The notes beneath the pieces were generated by a model that was not told the origin of the DNA, searched no databases, and saw only the letters and a list, made by a program, of their open reading frames with translations. Positions 9,145-17,286 of a stretch of DNA of 64,000 bases are shown one piece after another (within the stretch, counting starts at the first letter, position 1; each line of letters begins with the position of its first letter). Source of the stretch: Pseudoalteromonas prydzensis (GTDB lineage: Bacteria; Pseudomonadota; Gammaproteobacteria; Enterobacterales; Alteromonadaceae); assembly GCF_001661495.1 (NCBI RefSeq), contig NZ_BDDT01000002.1:248001-312000 (forward strand). Direction: 5' to 3'. A program made the position numbers and the translations under genes.

Positions 9145-11631
9145 TTAACTGAGCCGTTTTAACCAAATCTGTTTACGCTTATTCATTTGTTCTATCAGTT
9201 CAGTTGGTAAATCTAAATGACTAAGCGTTTCGTCGGTTATATCAACCATGTCACCAACGCCTGCGACCGACCACAGCGCTTCTTCAAGATCTTTGGCTTT
9301 ATGTAATGCATATTGGCTTACATATTTTAGCTCGTTAGCTAAGTAATCGGTATCAGGGCGGCCAGTACGCGAAATATAAACACGCATAATAAATAGCAAT
9401 TCAGATTTTAGCCCTTTCTTTAAAAAGAGCAACTGAGGGGCAAAGTCGTCAGTCGCAGTGCATTTACTTTTTACAGCATCTTCGATGCTCGATTTTTTCG
9501 GATCAAAACGAATAAATAATGTGAAAGGCAGTGGCGGATCTTGGCGGCTACGATCTTTGATTGCAGGGGTGATCACCTCTGTGATTTGCTCTGGTGGTAA
9601 AAACGCATCAATGCTGGTGGTTTCATTAAGCAAACCATAATTTTGTAAAATAATATGCAGTGGGCTCGGGTATAAGCCTTGACCGATTGCGCCGGTTTTA
9701 AAATGCGCCGCCTCTTTATGTAAATAAAACGGAAATTGGCAGACACTTTTCGTCACCATATTCCTAAGCGCAGTTGAAAGCCCCGGTACTTTGGGAGCTT
9801 CTTCGGATACCTTTAATTTATCTTTGTTATTTTCAATTAACTGAGTGAAAAATTTCACCCCTTCATGAGGGTTATCAGCAATTCGTGAGGCTTTTAAATT
9901 GATGGTAGTTAATGATTTACTGACAGCCATCACTTCGTATTTTAATTTGCTAAGAGTGTGCTTTTTAGTGATCTTTTGTAGTTCAGGTAAGCTTAATTCA
10001 ACAATATCACCTTTTTGCAATGTAACCGGTTTATCGCATTCAATTTGCAATCCCATGACCGAAAAATCACGACTATGGGCGGTTTGTATTTGCTCATCTT
10101 TAGTGGTTAATAGCGCATCTGTTTTATACAAGTAACGCTTGTGTGAGCGCAGGTTCACGTATTCTAAATCTACAGTCTCAAGTTTGGGAGGGGTTTTATG
10201 TTTACCGTGACCAAAACGTTTGAGTTGATTAACGATACTTTTATCATAACTAAAACTCTGATAATGAGCCTGTTCGGCTGCGGTACCAATGGCGGTTAAG
10301 ATCAGCAAATATTTTACGTCTTTGATCATCCCTTGTACGCGCGGCGAAGGTGGTTTATTCAACTTCTCAATATCTTTGCCAGCGGTATTTGGTAAACTCA
10401 ATGGTATAAATGAGTCCTCAGGATGGCTTGGCATTAACTGCACTTTAAAGCATTGCCAACTATCTTTTTGGCTACCAAAACCAAAAAATAACGCGCTGAA
10501 CTGCGGCTCTGCTGCCAACTCGCTGCGTGTTGCCGAGTAGTAATATATTTTTCCTGCCACCACATGGGTAAAGGTGTATAAATATTCTTCTTTTACTTGC
10601 GCTGGGGTGCTTAACAGCTCGGCTAAACGTTGTTGATTTAAAATAGTGTACAAACACGATAGCTTACGTTCATCACAAAAATAGCGCTGAATGAAAATAT
10701 TGTTTTCAGTAGTTAGCACTAAACTCGGGTAGAGCTTGTCATTTTGCTGGCTAAAAAAGGTGAACAAGGATGTAACACGCGGAATATAATACTGTTCGTA
10801 GCCTTTTGACACGACGGCGTCTAAGGTGTTATCTAAATTCACTTTATAGCGGCGTTTGTTGCCATGAATAAAGCTTGCTAAAAACTCATCGAATTTTGCA
10901 TTATTTTCGATAAAAGTACGTTTTAAGCGAATATGATTATACTCTGCAGATATTTTTTCAACCGCCACAATTTCGTATTGAATACCGTTTTTTAAACCCA
11001 GCTCAAAATCTTGTTCAAGGCCCACTAAGCGCAGACCAAGCAATTGGCCTTTTTTGACTTGATAGCGTGGCGACAGTTTGATTTTGGCGCCACTTAAAGA
11101 AATATCAGAGGTCGTGGCTGCAATAGTGTCGTCTTTGCTCAGCTCCACCGTGATCTTGATTGAATAGTTCATCCGCTCTTCGCGGCGGCTTTCATAAGAG
11201 GCAAATTTAATTACCTGACAATCTAATTGTTGTTTGTTTTGTAGTTCAGGTTGTTTTGCTTGTTCAGCCGCTTTTTTTTGCATTACGCGGTGGTTGTTAT
11301 CGGTATTCATAACGGCTTCATACACAGCAAGGGTATAACCACCGTGGCGTTTTATGGCTTTTTCGAATACTGCAATGGCAGTTTCATCCATAAAGTGCTG
11401 TTTGCCGTCATACTCATAAGGCTTAACTTGGCCTGTTACTTGACCACGTAAATCGATAAAACGAGCAATGGGTTGCGAGAGGCGTGACATTTCCATCTTG
11501 ATCAAGAACTGCTCAGGCTTGGTCAGGCCCGCTGTTTTTGATTTAAAGATCGTGTCAAATTTGGCATTACCTAAATACGATTTAAGTTCGTCAACCAAAC
11601 TTTCGTACTTCAGTAGAATGTCTTCAGTCAT
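9145..11631 (-). CDS. Large PilZ-domain protein (c-di-GMP receptor candidate)
   Basis: An 828-residue cytoplasmic protein with at least two PilZ-type segments. The first has RREER at 149-153 and DISLSG at 176-181, the arginine and D/NxSxxG motifs that bind cyclic di-GMP. The second, near residue 480-590, has RSHKR and DFSVMG. The regions between and after are not recognised and show no membrane segment. The gene sits between serB and radA. Because two GGDEF proteins are also in the window, a c-di-GMP receptor role is reasonable (inference); the output is unknown. Start ATG at 11631. Confidence 0.85.
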   Translation of the reverse strand: MTEDILLKYESLVDELKSYLGNAKFDTIFKSKTAGLTKPEQFLIKMEMSRLSQPIARFIDLRGQVTGQVKPYEYDGKQHFMDETAIAVFEKAIKRHGGYTLAVYEAVMNTDNNHRVMQKKAAEQAKQPELQNKQQLDCQVIKFASYESRREERMNYSIKITVELSKDDTIAATTSDISLSGAKIKLSPRYQVKKGQLLGLRLVGLEQDFELGLKNGIQYEIVAVEKISAEYNHIRLKRTFIENNAKFDEFLASFIHGNKRRYKVNLDNTLDAVVSKGYEQYYIPRVTSLFTFFSQQNDKLYPSLVLTTENNIFIQRYFCDERKLSCLYTILNQQRLAELLSTPAQVKEEYLYTFTHVVAGKIYYYSATRSELAAEPQFSALFFGFGSQKDSWQCFKVQLMPSHPEDSFIPLSLPNTAGKDIEKLNKPPSPRVQGMIKDVKYLLILTAIGTAAEQAHYQSFSYDKSIVNQLKRFGHGKHKTPPKLETVDLEYVNLRSHKRYLYKTDALLTTKDEQIQTAHSRDFSVMGLQIECDKPVTLQKGDIVELSLPELQKITKKHTLSKLKYEVMAVSKSLTTINLKASRIADNPHEGVKFFTQLIENNKDKLKVSEEAPKVPGLSTALRNMVTKSVCQFPFYLHKEAAHFKTGAIGQGLYPSPLHIILQNYGLLNETTSIDAFLPPEQITEVITPAIKDRSRQDPPLPFTLFIRFDPKKSSIEDAVKSKCTATDDFAPQLLFLKKGLKSELLFIMRVYISRTGRPDTDYLANELKYVSQYALHKAKDLEEALWSVAGVGDMVDITDETLSHLDLPTELIEQMNKRKQIWLKRLS

Positions 11632-12010
11632 TTATAAAACCATCACCGTCTATTCTAAAAAGTTGGTATACTACGTGAGTATTTATACACTCTCTTGGAC
11701 GCTGGTTTGCAGCATAGTGAATGTAATAAACTACCCTTTTTAGTTTTTATTATTTGAATTCAAGTATGAAATTGCCAAATTAATGGCTCATTACTTTAAT
11801 TTTAGGATCAAAAAGTCCAAGCAAAAAAGATTAAGCAAAAAGTATGCCCTAAACATAAAAGTAAATAACATTGCTTTTATATAACTCGATTGTGGCGTTG
11901 ATTTGCCTAGTTGGCAAGGTCAATATTCGACAATACAATACAATACAGTACAGCATGGCAAACTAGTATTAACATAAATTAATTCAAAATGATGAATATA
12001 GGCAAAGTTA
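11632..12010. other. Divergent intergenic region, PilZ gene / radA
   Basis: This 379-bp AT-rich stretch separates two divergent genes and should hold both promoters. The only visible structure is a short run of the pentamer ACAAT/ACAGT at about 11932-11953. No small gene or RNA was recognised. Confidence 0.5.
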
Positions 12011-13396
12011 ATGGCAAAAGCGGCAAAAATAGAGTTTGTTTGTACCGAATGTGGTATGAACTATCAGCGCTGGCAAGGGCAGTGTCGCTGTGGCGCATGG
12101 AACACCTTAGCTGAATTTAAACCCTCTGCGGGGCAAAGTAAAAAAGCAGCAGCGCGCAGTGTTGTTGGTGGTTATGCCGGTGGTGTGGGCGGTGGCTCTA
12201 AAAAAATTAACGACATCACAACCACTGAAGCAGAAAAACAACTCACTGGTATTGGTGAGCTTGATCGGGTGCTATCTGGTGGCGTGACTACCGGCTCTGT
12301 AAATATTATTTCCGGTGACCCTGGAGCGGGCAAAACCACGTTATTGTCGGATTTAGTGGCACGCATGTCACAACGTATGCCATCACTCTATTGCACCGCG
12401 GAAGAGTCGTTATCACAATTTAAAAATCGAGTTAATCGTCTAAAGCTCGATTACAACCCTGACGAACTGTATTTATTATCAGAAACCAGTGTTGAAACCA
12501 TTATCGAAGAGCTTGAAAAAAATAAAATCAAGTTTGCGGTGATCGACTCCATTCAAGCGGTTGTTACGGATACCGCCAACGGCAGCCCAGGCTCACCATC
12601 GCAAGTTAAAAGTGCTGCGCAAGCGCTGACACAGTACTGCAAGCAAAACGATGTCACTATGTTTATCATCGCCCATGTAAATAAGAATAATGAAATCGCA
12701 GGGCCGCAAACTTTAGTGCACATTGTTGATGCGCTATTACACATAGACACCAACGACGGGCAAATTCGTACTTTACGGGCTAATAAAAACCGTTTTGGTG
12801 ATATCGACACTGTGGGTATTTTTAGAATGTGTGAGCGCGGTATGCTCAGTGTAGATAACCCAAGTGAAATCTTTTTATCGGGCTCAAGCACCGATTCGCC
12901 AGGTTCTACGATCACCTGCATTCGCAAAGGTAACCGTAATTTGTTACTCGAAATTCAATGTTTAACCACTGAAACCGAAGCTGAGTTTCCACAGCGAGTG
13001 TGTGTAGGTTTAAACATGAACCGCATAAAAATGTTGACCGGTATTTTACGTAAACACACTAAAACCAAAATCTTTCACGATACCTTTTTTAATATTGTAG
13101 GCGGGCTGAGGATTGATGAAACTGAAACCTGTATCGATTTAGCGCTAGTAACTGCTTTGCTCAGCAGCTTAAATGAATTTGTGGTGCCACGTACAACCTG
13201 CATAATGGGCGAGCTGAGCTTAAATGGCGATGTACGGCCAATCGATAGTGGTGTGCCGCGCGTTAAAGAAGCCGCCCAGCACGGTTTTACCGAAATATTT
13301 ATTCCATTTCGCAACTACCATAAATCAATGGAAGGACTGGGCGCTAAAATTACGCCAGTTAAAACAGTGCATGAGCTACTGAGTTTAATTAATTAG
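12011..13396 (+). CDS. radA: RadA/Sms DNA repair ATPase, divergent
   Basis: RecA-like helicase that helps branch migration during recombination. The 461 residues have the family order: N-terminal zinc finger, RecA core with Walker A GDPGAGKTTL near residue 101, the RadA signature KNRFG near 258, and a C-terminal Lon-protease-like domain. Two oddities are visible. The zinc finger is C11-x2-C14 ... C25-x-C27, so the second pair is CxC instead of the usual CxxC. The core is also diverged (AEES for the usual GEES, Walker A with A/T substitutions). The reading frame is intact, so it is probably functional. Confidence 0.9.
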   Translation: MAKAAKIEFVCTECGMNYQRWQGQCRCGAWNTLAEFKPSAGQSKKAAARSVVGGYAGGVGGGSKKINDITTTEAEKQLTGIGELDRVLSGGVTTGSVNIISGDPGAGKTTLLSDLVARMSQRMPSLYCTAEESLSQFKNRVNRLKLDYNPDELYLLSETSVETIIEELEKNKIKFAVIDSIQAVVTDTANGSPGSPSQVKSAAQALTQYCKQNDVTMFIIAHVNKNNEIAGPQTLVHIVDALLHIDTNDGQIRTLRANKNRFGDIDTVGIFRMCERGMLSVDNPSEIFLSGSSTDSPGSTITCIRKGNRNLLLEIQCLTTETEAEFPQRVCVGLNMNRIKMLTGILRKHTKTKIFHDTFFNIVGGLRIDETETCIDLALVTALLSSLNEFVVPRTTCIMGELSLNGDVRPIDSGVPRVKEAAQHGFTEIFIPFRNYHKSMEGLGAKITPVKTVHELLSLIN

Positions 13397-13526
13397 CATT
13401 TAGTGCCCCAAATAAACGCAAGCCCTTACCAAAGTTATTATTGAATGATACGCTTAGGAAAATTTTTAGTATAAAGCATGGCCATAATCAGCTTGGCTAT
13501 AAATAGAATAGTAATAAGGAAATAGA

Positions 13527-14459
13527 ATGAAAAAACTCGCAATTGTTGCCGTTGTTGTTGCCGCAGCTATCGGTGGTGTTAGCTACGCAAATCACGCACT
13601 GACACAGGAAGTGAAAGTAGAAGTTGATCGTCAGCTAGCACTGATGAATCAACAAATGGGTATGACAGCCAGCTATGAAGATATCTCAGCGAGCGTATTT
13701 GGGCAAAGCGTAGAAATCTCTAATATGGTGATCACCGGCTTTGATCAGCAAGCAATGGCAAATATTGCGAGTATTGAAGTATCAGGATACGAAACCGATA
13801 AAATCGCGCCACGTACCGAGCTGACGATTAAAAACTTTACCTTTAGCGAGCACTTCTTAGCACAGCTACCGCCGGATGCTAATAATAACCTTGCCTCAGC
13901 CAGTTATGACTTACACACCTTGATGAATTACGATGAAAAATCAGGGGATAGCGATATTGCCTTCGACCTTAATGCCAATAAAATTGTCGCGCTTAAGTTT
14001 AACTTAGGTTTAGCTAAATCAACCGCACTAATGAATGCGTCGTTAGCGCTTAGTAAAATGCAGCAAGAGTTAGGCGCACAACAGCCAACTTTAGAGCAGC
14101 AGCTACAGCAACAAACCATCATGATGGAAGCACTTTCAGAGCTTGAACCGCGCAGTATTGAAATAGCCTTAAACAATGAAGGCGAATTTAAAGCGTTAGT
14201 AGAGCAAGCCCTTGAAAAGCAAGGCATGACGCTAGAGCAAATGCAGCAAATGGTCGACATGCAGTTACAACAAGCACCAGTCAGCGAAGAGCTAGGTGAA
14301 GCGATTAAAAACTTCACGCAAGGCTTAGGTTCATTAACCGTCTCAGCAAGCTTGCCAGAAGGGCAAACCATGACCGAAATTAACCAACAGATCTTCACCC
14401 TAATGGGGCAACCAGAAGAGCTAGCAGAGTTTATTAATCTTAAAGCCAAGGGCGAATAA
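13527..14459 (+). CDS. Exported or membrane-anchored protein of unknown function
   Basis: Not recognised with confidence. The 310-residue protein starts with a signal or anchor sequence (MKKLAIVAVVVAAAIGGVSY). A mostly polar periplasmic part follows, rich in Gln/Glu/Leu between about 170 and 250 (repeated LEQQLQQQ-type segments), which suggests helical or coiled-coil structure. The overall plan resembles the AsmA/DUF945-type exported proteins, but this is a guess. It has an AAGGAAA ribosome binding site and its own terminator at 14511, so it looks like a single-gene unit after radA. Confidence 0.75.
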   Translation: MKKLAIVAVVVAAAIGGVSYANHALTQEVKVEVDRQLALMNQQMGMTASYEDISASVFGQSVEISNMVITGFDQQAMANIASIEVSGYETDKIAPRTELTIKNFTFSEHFLAQLPPDANNNLASASYDLHTLMNYDEKSGDSDIAFDLNANKIVALKFNLGLAKSTALMNASLALSKMQQELGAQQPTLEQQLQQQTIMMEALSELEPRSIEIALNNEGEFKALVEQALEKQGMTLEQMQQMVDMQLQQAPVSEELGEAIKNFTQGLGSLTVSASLPEGQTMTEINQQIFTLMGQPEELAEFINLKAKGE

Positions 14460-14510
14460 TAGCTGTCAGTAAGCGGTAAGTTTAAGGCCGCGATAGTTTT
14501 GAGTTATTTG

Positions 14511-14540
14511 AAAGCGCGAGTTAATCTCGCGCTTTTTTTT
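14511..14540 (+). terminator. Strong intrinsic terminator
   Basis: AAAGCGCGAG and CTCGCGCTTT pair perfectly over 10 bp around a 5-base loop, followed by a run of T. It lies 52 bp after the exported-protein gene and marks the left edge of the accessory island. Confidence 0.93.
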
Positions 14541-14550
14541 GTTTGAGGGA

Positions 14551-14576
14551 CTAGGTTTTAGGCGCTAGGCATCAGG
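14551..14576. repeat. Decayed heptamer array
   Basis: The stretch divides into heptads beginning with AGG (AGGTTTT, AGGCGCT, AGGCATC, AGG), close to the unit AGGTGCT of the array at 5784. It is probably a degenerate relic of the same repeat family. Confidence 0.5.
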
Positions 14577-14910
14577 AAAAACCAGAGTAGATCGGCGTTA
14601 AATTTAACGCTGTAGGTTGTGATTGAGAGTGACGAAAGTAAATAGTGAAAGAGTAAAACTGAGTGATGGTTTCAAGGTGGAAGCCGACATTGATATAGGT
14701 TTAGGATAATGACTTATTGAATAATAAAGCTGTTGTTTGTTCCTGCACTAGGAAAGGTGAGCGGCGCGCGTATATTGTTCCATTTAGCTTTGCTTAAAGA
14801 TAATAGAAAACTTAGCAGTAGTAATGTCTTAGCTAATTTGTTAATACTATATAAAGTAAAAAATGAGCGTGACGGAGTAGAAATATCCGCCCTTCGCGCA
14901 CTGTAAAATT
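14577..14910. other. Intergenic stretch before the gene cassettes
   Basis: About 330 bp without a convincing gene. No integron integrase gene and no clear attI was seen. The stretch ends at GTTATAAGCC (14911), which looks like a cassette boundary. Confidence 0.4.
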
Positions 14911-14911
14911 G

Positions 14912-15364
14912 TTATAAGCCTAAGAGAGTTATGTGAATATTGCTATTTTTGTAGTTTCATTTGTGGTCTATGTTTGGCTCTGCTTGGGTATCGTAAAGTT
15001 CCATAAACATTTAGCAGATAAACTTAAACTGGTTAATCGTCGTAGTTTGTTAAACGTGTTCAGCCAATATATTTGGTTTCTGTTGTTTATCGTTACCTAC
15101 ATCCCGTTTAGTATATTCTTCCCTGCATGGTTAAATGGAAAACTTGGCATTGTGCAAGAGTCCCCAAATGTAACAGCTATTTTCATTTTGTTGGGATGTT
15201 TAACGCTAGCAATTACTATGTGGCTAGGTTATAAAAAAACTAAGCAGGTGAATTGGTAATCGGCATATAACAAAGCAAATTAAAAAGTGCGGACAAAAAC
15301 TAGTTGGCTTTGTTCGTACCTCACAAATTTTTAGCCAACTAATTTTTGCCGTTTATTTGCGGCG
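14912..15364 (+). mobile_element. Integron-type gene cassette 1
   Basis: The first bases after the G at 14911 (TTATAAGCC) are complementary, with one mismatch, to the start of the attC-like site at the other end (GGCATATAA). That is the relation expected of one cassette that can circularise. It holds one short gene (14933-15259) that nearly fills it, followed directly by the attC-like site, the standard cassette layout. No integrase is in the window. Confidence 0.6.
14933..15259 (+). CDS. Small three-helix membrane protein, cassette-borne
   Basis: Not recognised. The 108 residues show three hydrophobic segments (about 2-20, 45-68 and 83-101) and a basic middle region (KFHKHLADKLKLVNRR). The start is GTG at 14933 with an AAGAGAG ribosome binding site; the overlapping ATG at 14931 would stop at once. 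It is preceded by a cassette boundary at 14911 and followed 4 bp after its stop by an attC-like site, so it appears to be the passenger of an integron cassette. It has no cyclic-nucleotide-binding domain. Confidence 0.65.
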   Translation: MNIAIFVVSFVVYVWLCLGIVKFHKHLADKLKLVNRRSLLNVFSQYIWFLLFIVTYIPFSIFFPAWLNGKLGIVQESPNVTAIFILLGCLTLAITMWLGYKKTKQVNW

Positions 15365-15369
15365 TTATA
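15263..15369 (+). other. attC-like integron recombination site
   Basis: A 104-107 bp imperfect inverted repeat. The left arm begins TATAACAAAGCAAAT, and the right arm ends ATTTGCGGCGTTATA, which is its complement apart from three central bases. Inner arms TAGTTGGC and GCCAACTA also pair. The order R''-L''-loop-L'-R', the AAC/GTT ends and the length fit attC sites of chromosomal integrons of Vibrio, Shewanella and Pseudoalteromonas (family knowledge from memory). It lies exactly between two reading frames. Confidence 0.75.
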
Positions 15370-16193
15370 GCTACAGGTGAAGTTTCTGCAATGTACAAAA
15401 ATAAATTTATAGCATTTATCGATATATTAGGCTTTGGTGCCTTAGTAGAAAAAAGTAGTGATATACCTGATATAGCTGAAAGCATTCTAAATGCTTTAAT
15501 CTCTATGAATCCACAACTACTTCAAGAAACAATGTTTGGTTCTCTTCATGAAGACAAGATACCTGAAGAAAAGTTAGATGAAGCAAAAGCTGTTATAGCT
15601 AGAATGACTCAGAATATGAGTGAAATGCACCCAGTAACCATTTCCTATTTTTCAGATAGCTTGGTCCTCTCAGCTGATGTCGACGATGTGATAGCATCAC
15701 AAACTATCCTTGAGTTATTAGCGAAATTAAGTATTAAATTATGGGATGAGCATTCACTACTTATTAGGGGGGGAGTAACCTTAGGGAAATTAGTGCATAC
15801 CGAAAACGGACCATTATTTGGTCCCGCTATGAATCGGGCATATCACTTGGAATCAGAAAAAGCTATCACACCAAGGATAATATTTGATGCTCATTGTATA
15901 GAGGCATTTCGACAAATTCATACTTTTGAAGTTTTAGAGCCTCTGATTGAAACAGATGATAAATATAGTTATATATCTCTTCCAGCTTGCTTTAGGTATA
16001 TAACAACATCAAGTTCACTTGCTTATTCAGACACAGCCCAACTTAGAACTATTGTGAGGGCTCAATCTGAAATGTTACCAAAAATTAAAAGTATTATTTC
16101 TTCAGGTCCGGCACAAAGAATTAAAGAAAAATATGAATGGCTAGAATCTGAAGTGCAGAAAATACAGAGCCAGTAAGCAGTGTGTAGCTATAA
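15365..16193 (+). mobile_element. Integron-type gene cassette 2, attC interrupted
   Basis: It begins after the attC crossover point with TTATAGCTACA (15365-15375). The exact inverse, TGTAGCTATAA, is at 16183-16193, seven bases after the passenger stop codon, where the cassette's own attC should start. At that point the sequence changes into the 3' end of a group II intron relic, so the attC seems to have been interrupted and lost. The passenger is the cyclase-like gene. Confidence 0.6.
15391..16176 (+). CDS. Nucleotidyl-cyclase-like protein (class III fold), cassette-borne
   Basis: A 261-residue soluble protein that resembles class III nucleotidyl cyclases. FIDILGFG carries the first candidate metal Asp (D11), YFSDSLVLSAD the second (D89), then RGGVTLG (R126-G128) and GPAMNRAYHLE (144-154), matching the order of cyclase core motifs. 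The start is placed at the ATG at 15391 with AGGTGAAG upstream; the frame is open from 15346, but that would run through the attC site. Such stand-alone domains include signalling and antiphage (Pycsar-type) cyclases, yet no effector with a nucleotide-binding domain is adjacent. Substrate and activity are unknown. Confidence 0.65.
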   Translation: MYKNKFIAFIDILGFGALVEKSSDIPDIAESILNALISMNPQLLQETMFGSLHEDKIPEEKLDEAKAVIARMTQNMSEMHPVTISYFSDSLVLSADVDDVIASQTILELLAKLSIKLWDEHSLLIRGGVTLGKLVHTENGPLFGPAMNRAYHLESEKAITPRIIFDAHCIEAFRQIHTFEVLEPLIETDDKYSYISLPACFRYITTSSSLAYSDTAQLRTIVRAQSEMLPKIKSIISSGPAQRIKEKYEWLESEVQKIQSQ

Positions 16194-16575
16194 TCGGGTA
16201 GCTGGAAGTCTCTAACCTCCAGCCCCACACCACCCATCATGCACTTTTTATTAATAGGAAGTGCAATGGGCGGTTCACCTCCCGTAATGAATATTGATCC
16301 AAACACCTCTCAATGACGCTAAACCTTGTGACGCTAGGTAGTCATTGCCTAGCGCAATGTTAATTCCTTTTGTTTTTGAGCTTTGACAAGGGGCTTCGCT
16401 TCCAAGCGTATACTTTTGATACTGGTGATACCACATGTTATGGCGAGTCGTTCGCTAACACTCAATTTCACTAAACAGCGTACTTTAGTGCGTGTTATTT
16501 CTTATAAATAGCGCCATTGCCGCCAGTAGCACATTCTTATCCTACGGCGGATCCAGTGATCTAAATCCACCGTTA
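16191..16575 (-). mobile_element. Group II intron 3'-end relic, copy A
   Basis: Read on the minus strand this is the last part of a maturase frame, then a long hairpin (ACCGCCCAT with ATGGGTGGT, a 2-base bulge, GCACTT with AAGTGC) and a second hairpin (GGCTGGAGGT..ACTTCCAGC) ending CTACCCGAT. That order fits domains V and VI and the 3' end of a bacterial group II intron, although the domain V loop is enlarged. The 5' part of the intron is missing. It sits 14 bp after the cyclase-like gene, in the opposite orientation. Confidence 0.65.
16275..16575 (-). pseudogene. Group II intron reverse transcriptase/maturase, C-terminal remnant
   Basis: On the minus strand, LDHWIRRRIRMCYWRQWRYL followed after an in-frame TAA by TRTKVRCLVKLSVSERLAI is typical of the GIIM maturase domain. 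After a frame change the C-terminus continues as SKTKGINIALGNDYLASQ and LRGVWINIHYGR before the TGA at 16275-16277. One stop and at least one frameshift make it non-functional, and the RT domain is absent. Confidence 0.75.
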
Positions 16576-17028
16576 GCAGATTAGCGTTGGCTATTCGGTA
16601 GTAATGTCCTTCGCCGCGCAAATACTTTTGGGTCTAGAATCTGTATTACTCTTAAGCGCAGCGTCTCTTAACCTCTTTGTGAATAATTCACTAATTTTTT
16701 TGCACAAAGAGAAGGAAATGAGAAGTAAATGAGGATGAACTTGAAGGCTAATATCAGCATGCGTTAAACACATTATATTAATAAGATAGCCTATAACTCC
16801 TCAAAAAAGCCAATCAAAAACCTGTAAAACGCCAATTAAAACAACAGCAAATCCTCTTTTTATATTTTACGTGAAAGTCAGTTGTCGATTGAATCAAAAT
16901 AGGGCCCGGCTATGGTTAATGCATCAATAAAATAAATTAAAAACGAGTTATTCTACATGCTCGTTAGCTGCGTTTCCTAAATTGCTTACTCAGTGCTACT
17001 ATAGTGATACATTTTTGTGGAGGTTATT
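16576..17028. other. Stretch between intron relic and toxin-antitoxin pair
   Basis: About 450 AT-rich bases with no recognised gene. A 60-codon minus-strand frame (16591-16773) has no ribosome binding site or family signature. CGTTAGCT at about 16962 could be a cassette boundary for the toxin-antitoxin pair, but the match is weak. The promoter of the pair should lie near 16980-17015. Confidence 0.35.
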
Positions 17029-17286
17029 ATGAAAGTCGAGTTAGTAACAACATTGAAACGCCAAGCGACGAAAATATTATCTGAGTTGCATTTAACTAAA
17101 GAGCCCGTATTAATCACCGAACATGGGCAACCGTCAGCGTATCTTGTTGATGTTGATGACTTCGAATTTATGCAAAAACGTATGCAAATCCTTGAGGCGC
17201 TAGCTAAAGGTGAGCAGGCAATAAGTAGAGGAGAAACTATGTCTAATATTGCAGCTAAAGAGAAAATGAATAAATGGCTGAAATAA
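17029..17286 (+). CDS. Phd/YefM-family antitoxin
   Basis: Short antitoxin of a type II module, 85 residues. The N-terminal KVELVTTLKRQATKILSEL and PVLITEHGQPSAYLVDVDDF are the Phd/YefM DNA-binding fold, and the C-terminal helix-rich tail should wrap the toxin. The start is ATG at 17029 with TGGAGG at 17018-17023; a GTG at 17017 overlaps that site and is rejected. It overlaps the toxin gene by 13 bp, which indicates coupled translation. Autorepression is expected from the family. It lies between two group II intron relics. Confidence 0.88.
   Translation: MKVELVTTLKRQATKILSELHLTKEPVLITEHGQPSAYLVDVDDFEFMQKRMQILEALAKGEQAISRGETMSNIAAKEKMNKWLK

Noticed and set aside
13928..14449. Long minus-strand frame opposite the exported-protein gene
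   Set aside because: Ser/Cys-rich shadow of the Gln/Glu-rich plus-strand gene, without a ribosome binding site.
14933..16176. The two cassette genes considered as one complete Pycsar defence operon
   Set aside because: The small membrane protein has no cyclic-nucleotide-binding or TIR domain and an attC-like site separates the genes.
16591..16773. 60-codon minus-strand frame next to intron relic A
   Set aside because: No ribosome binding site, no family signature, and no continuity with the maturase frame.
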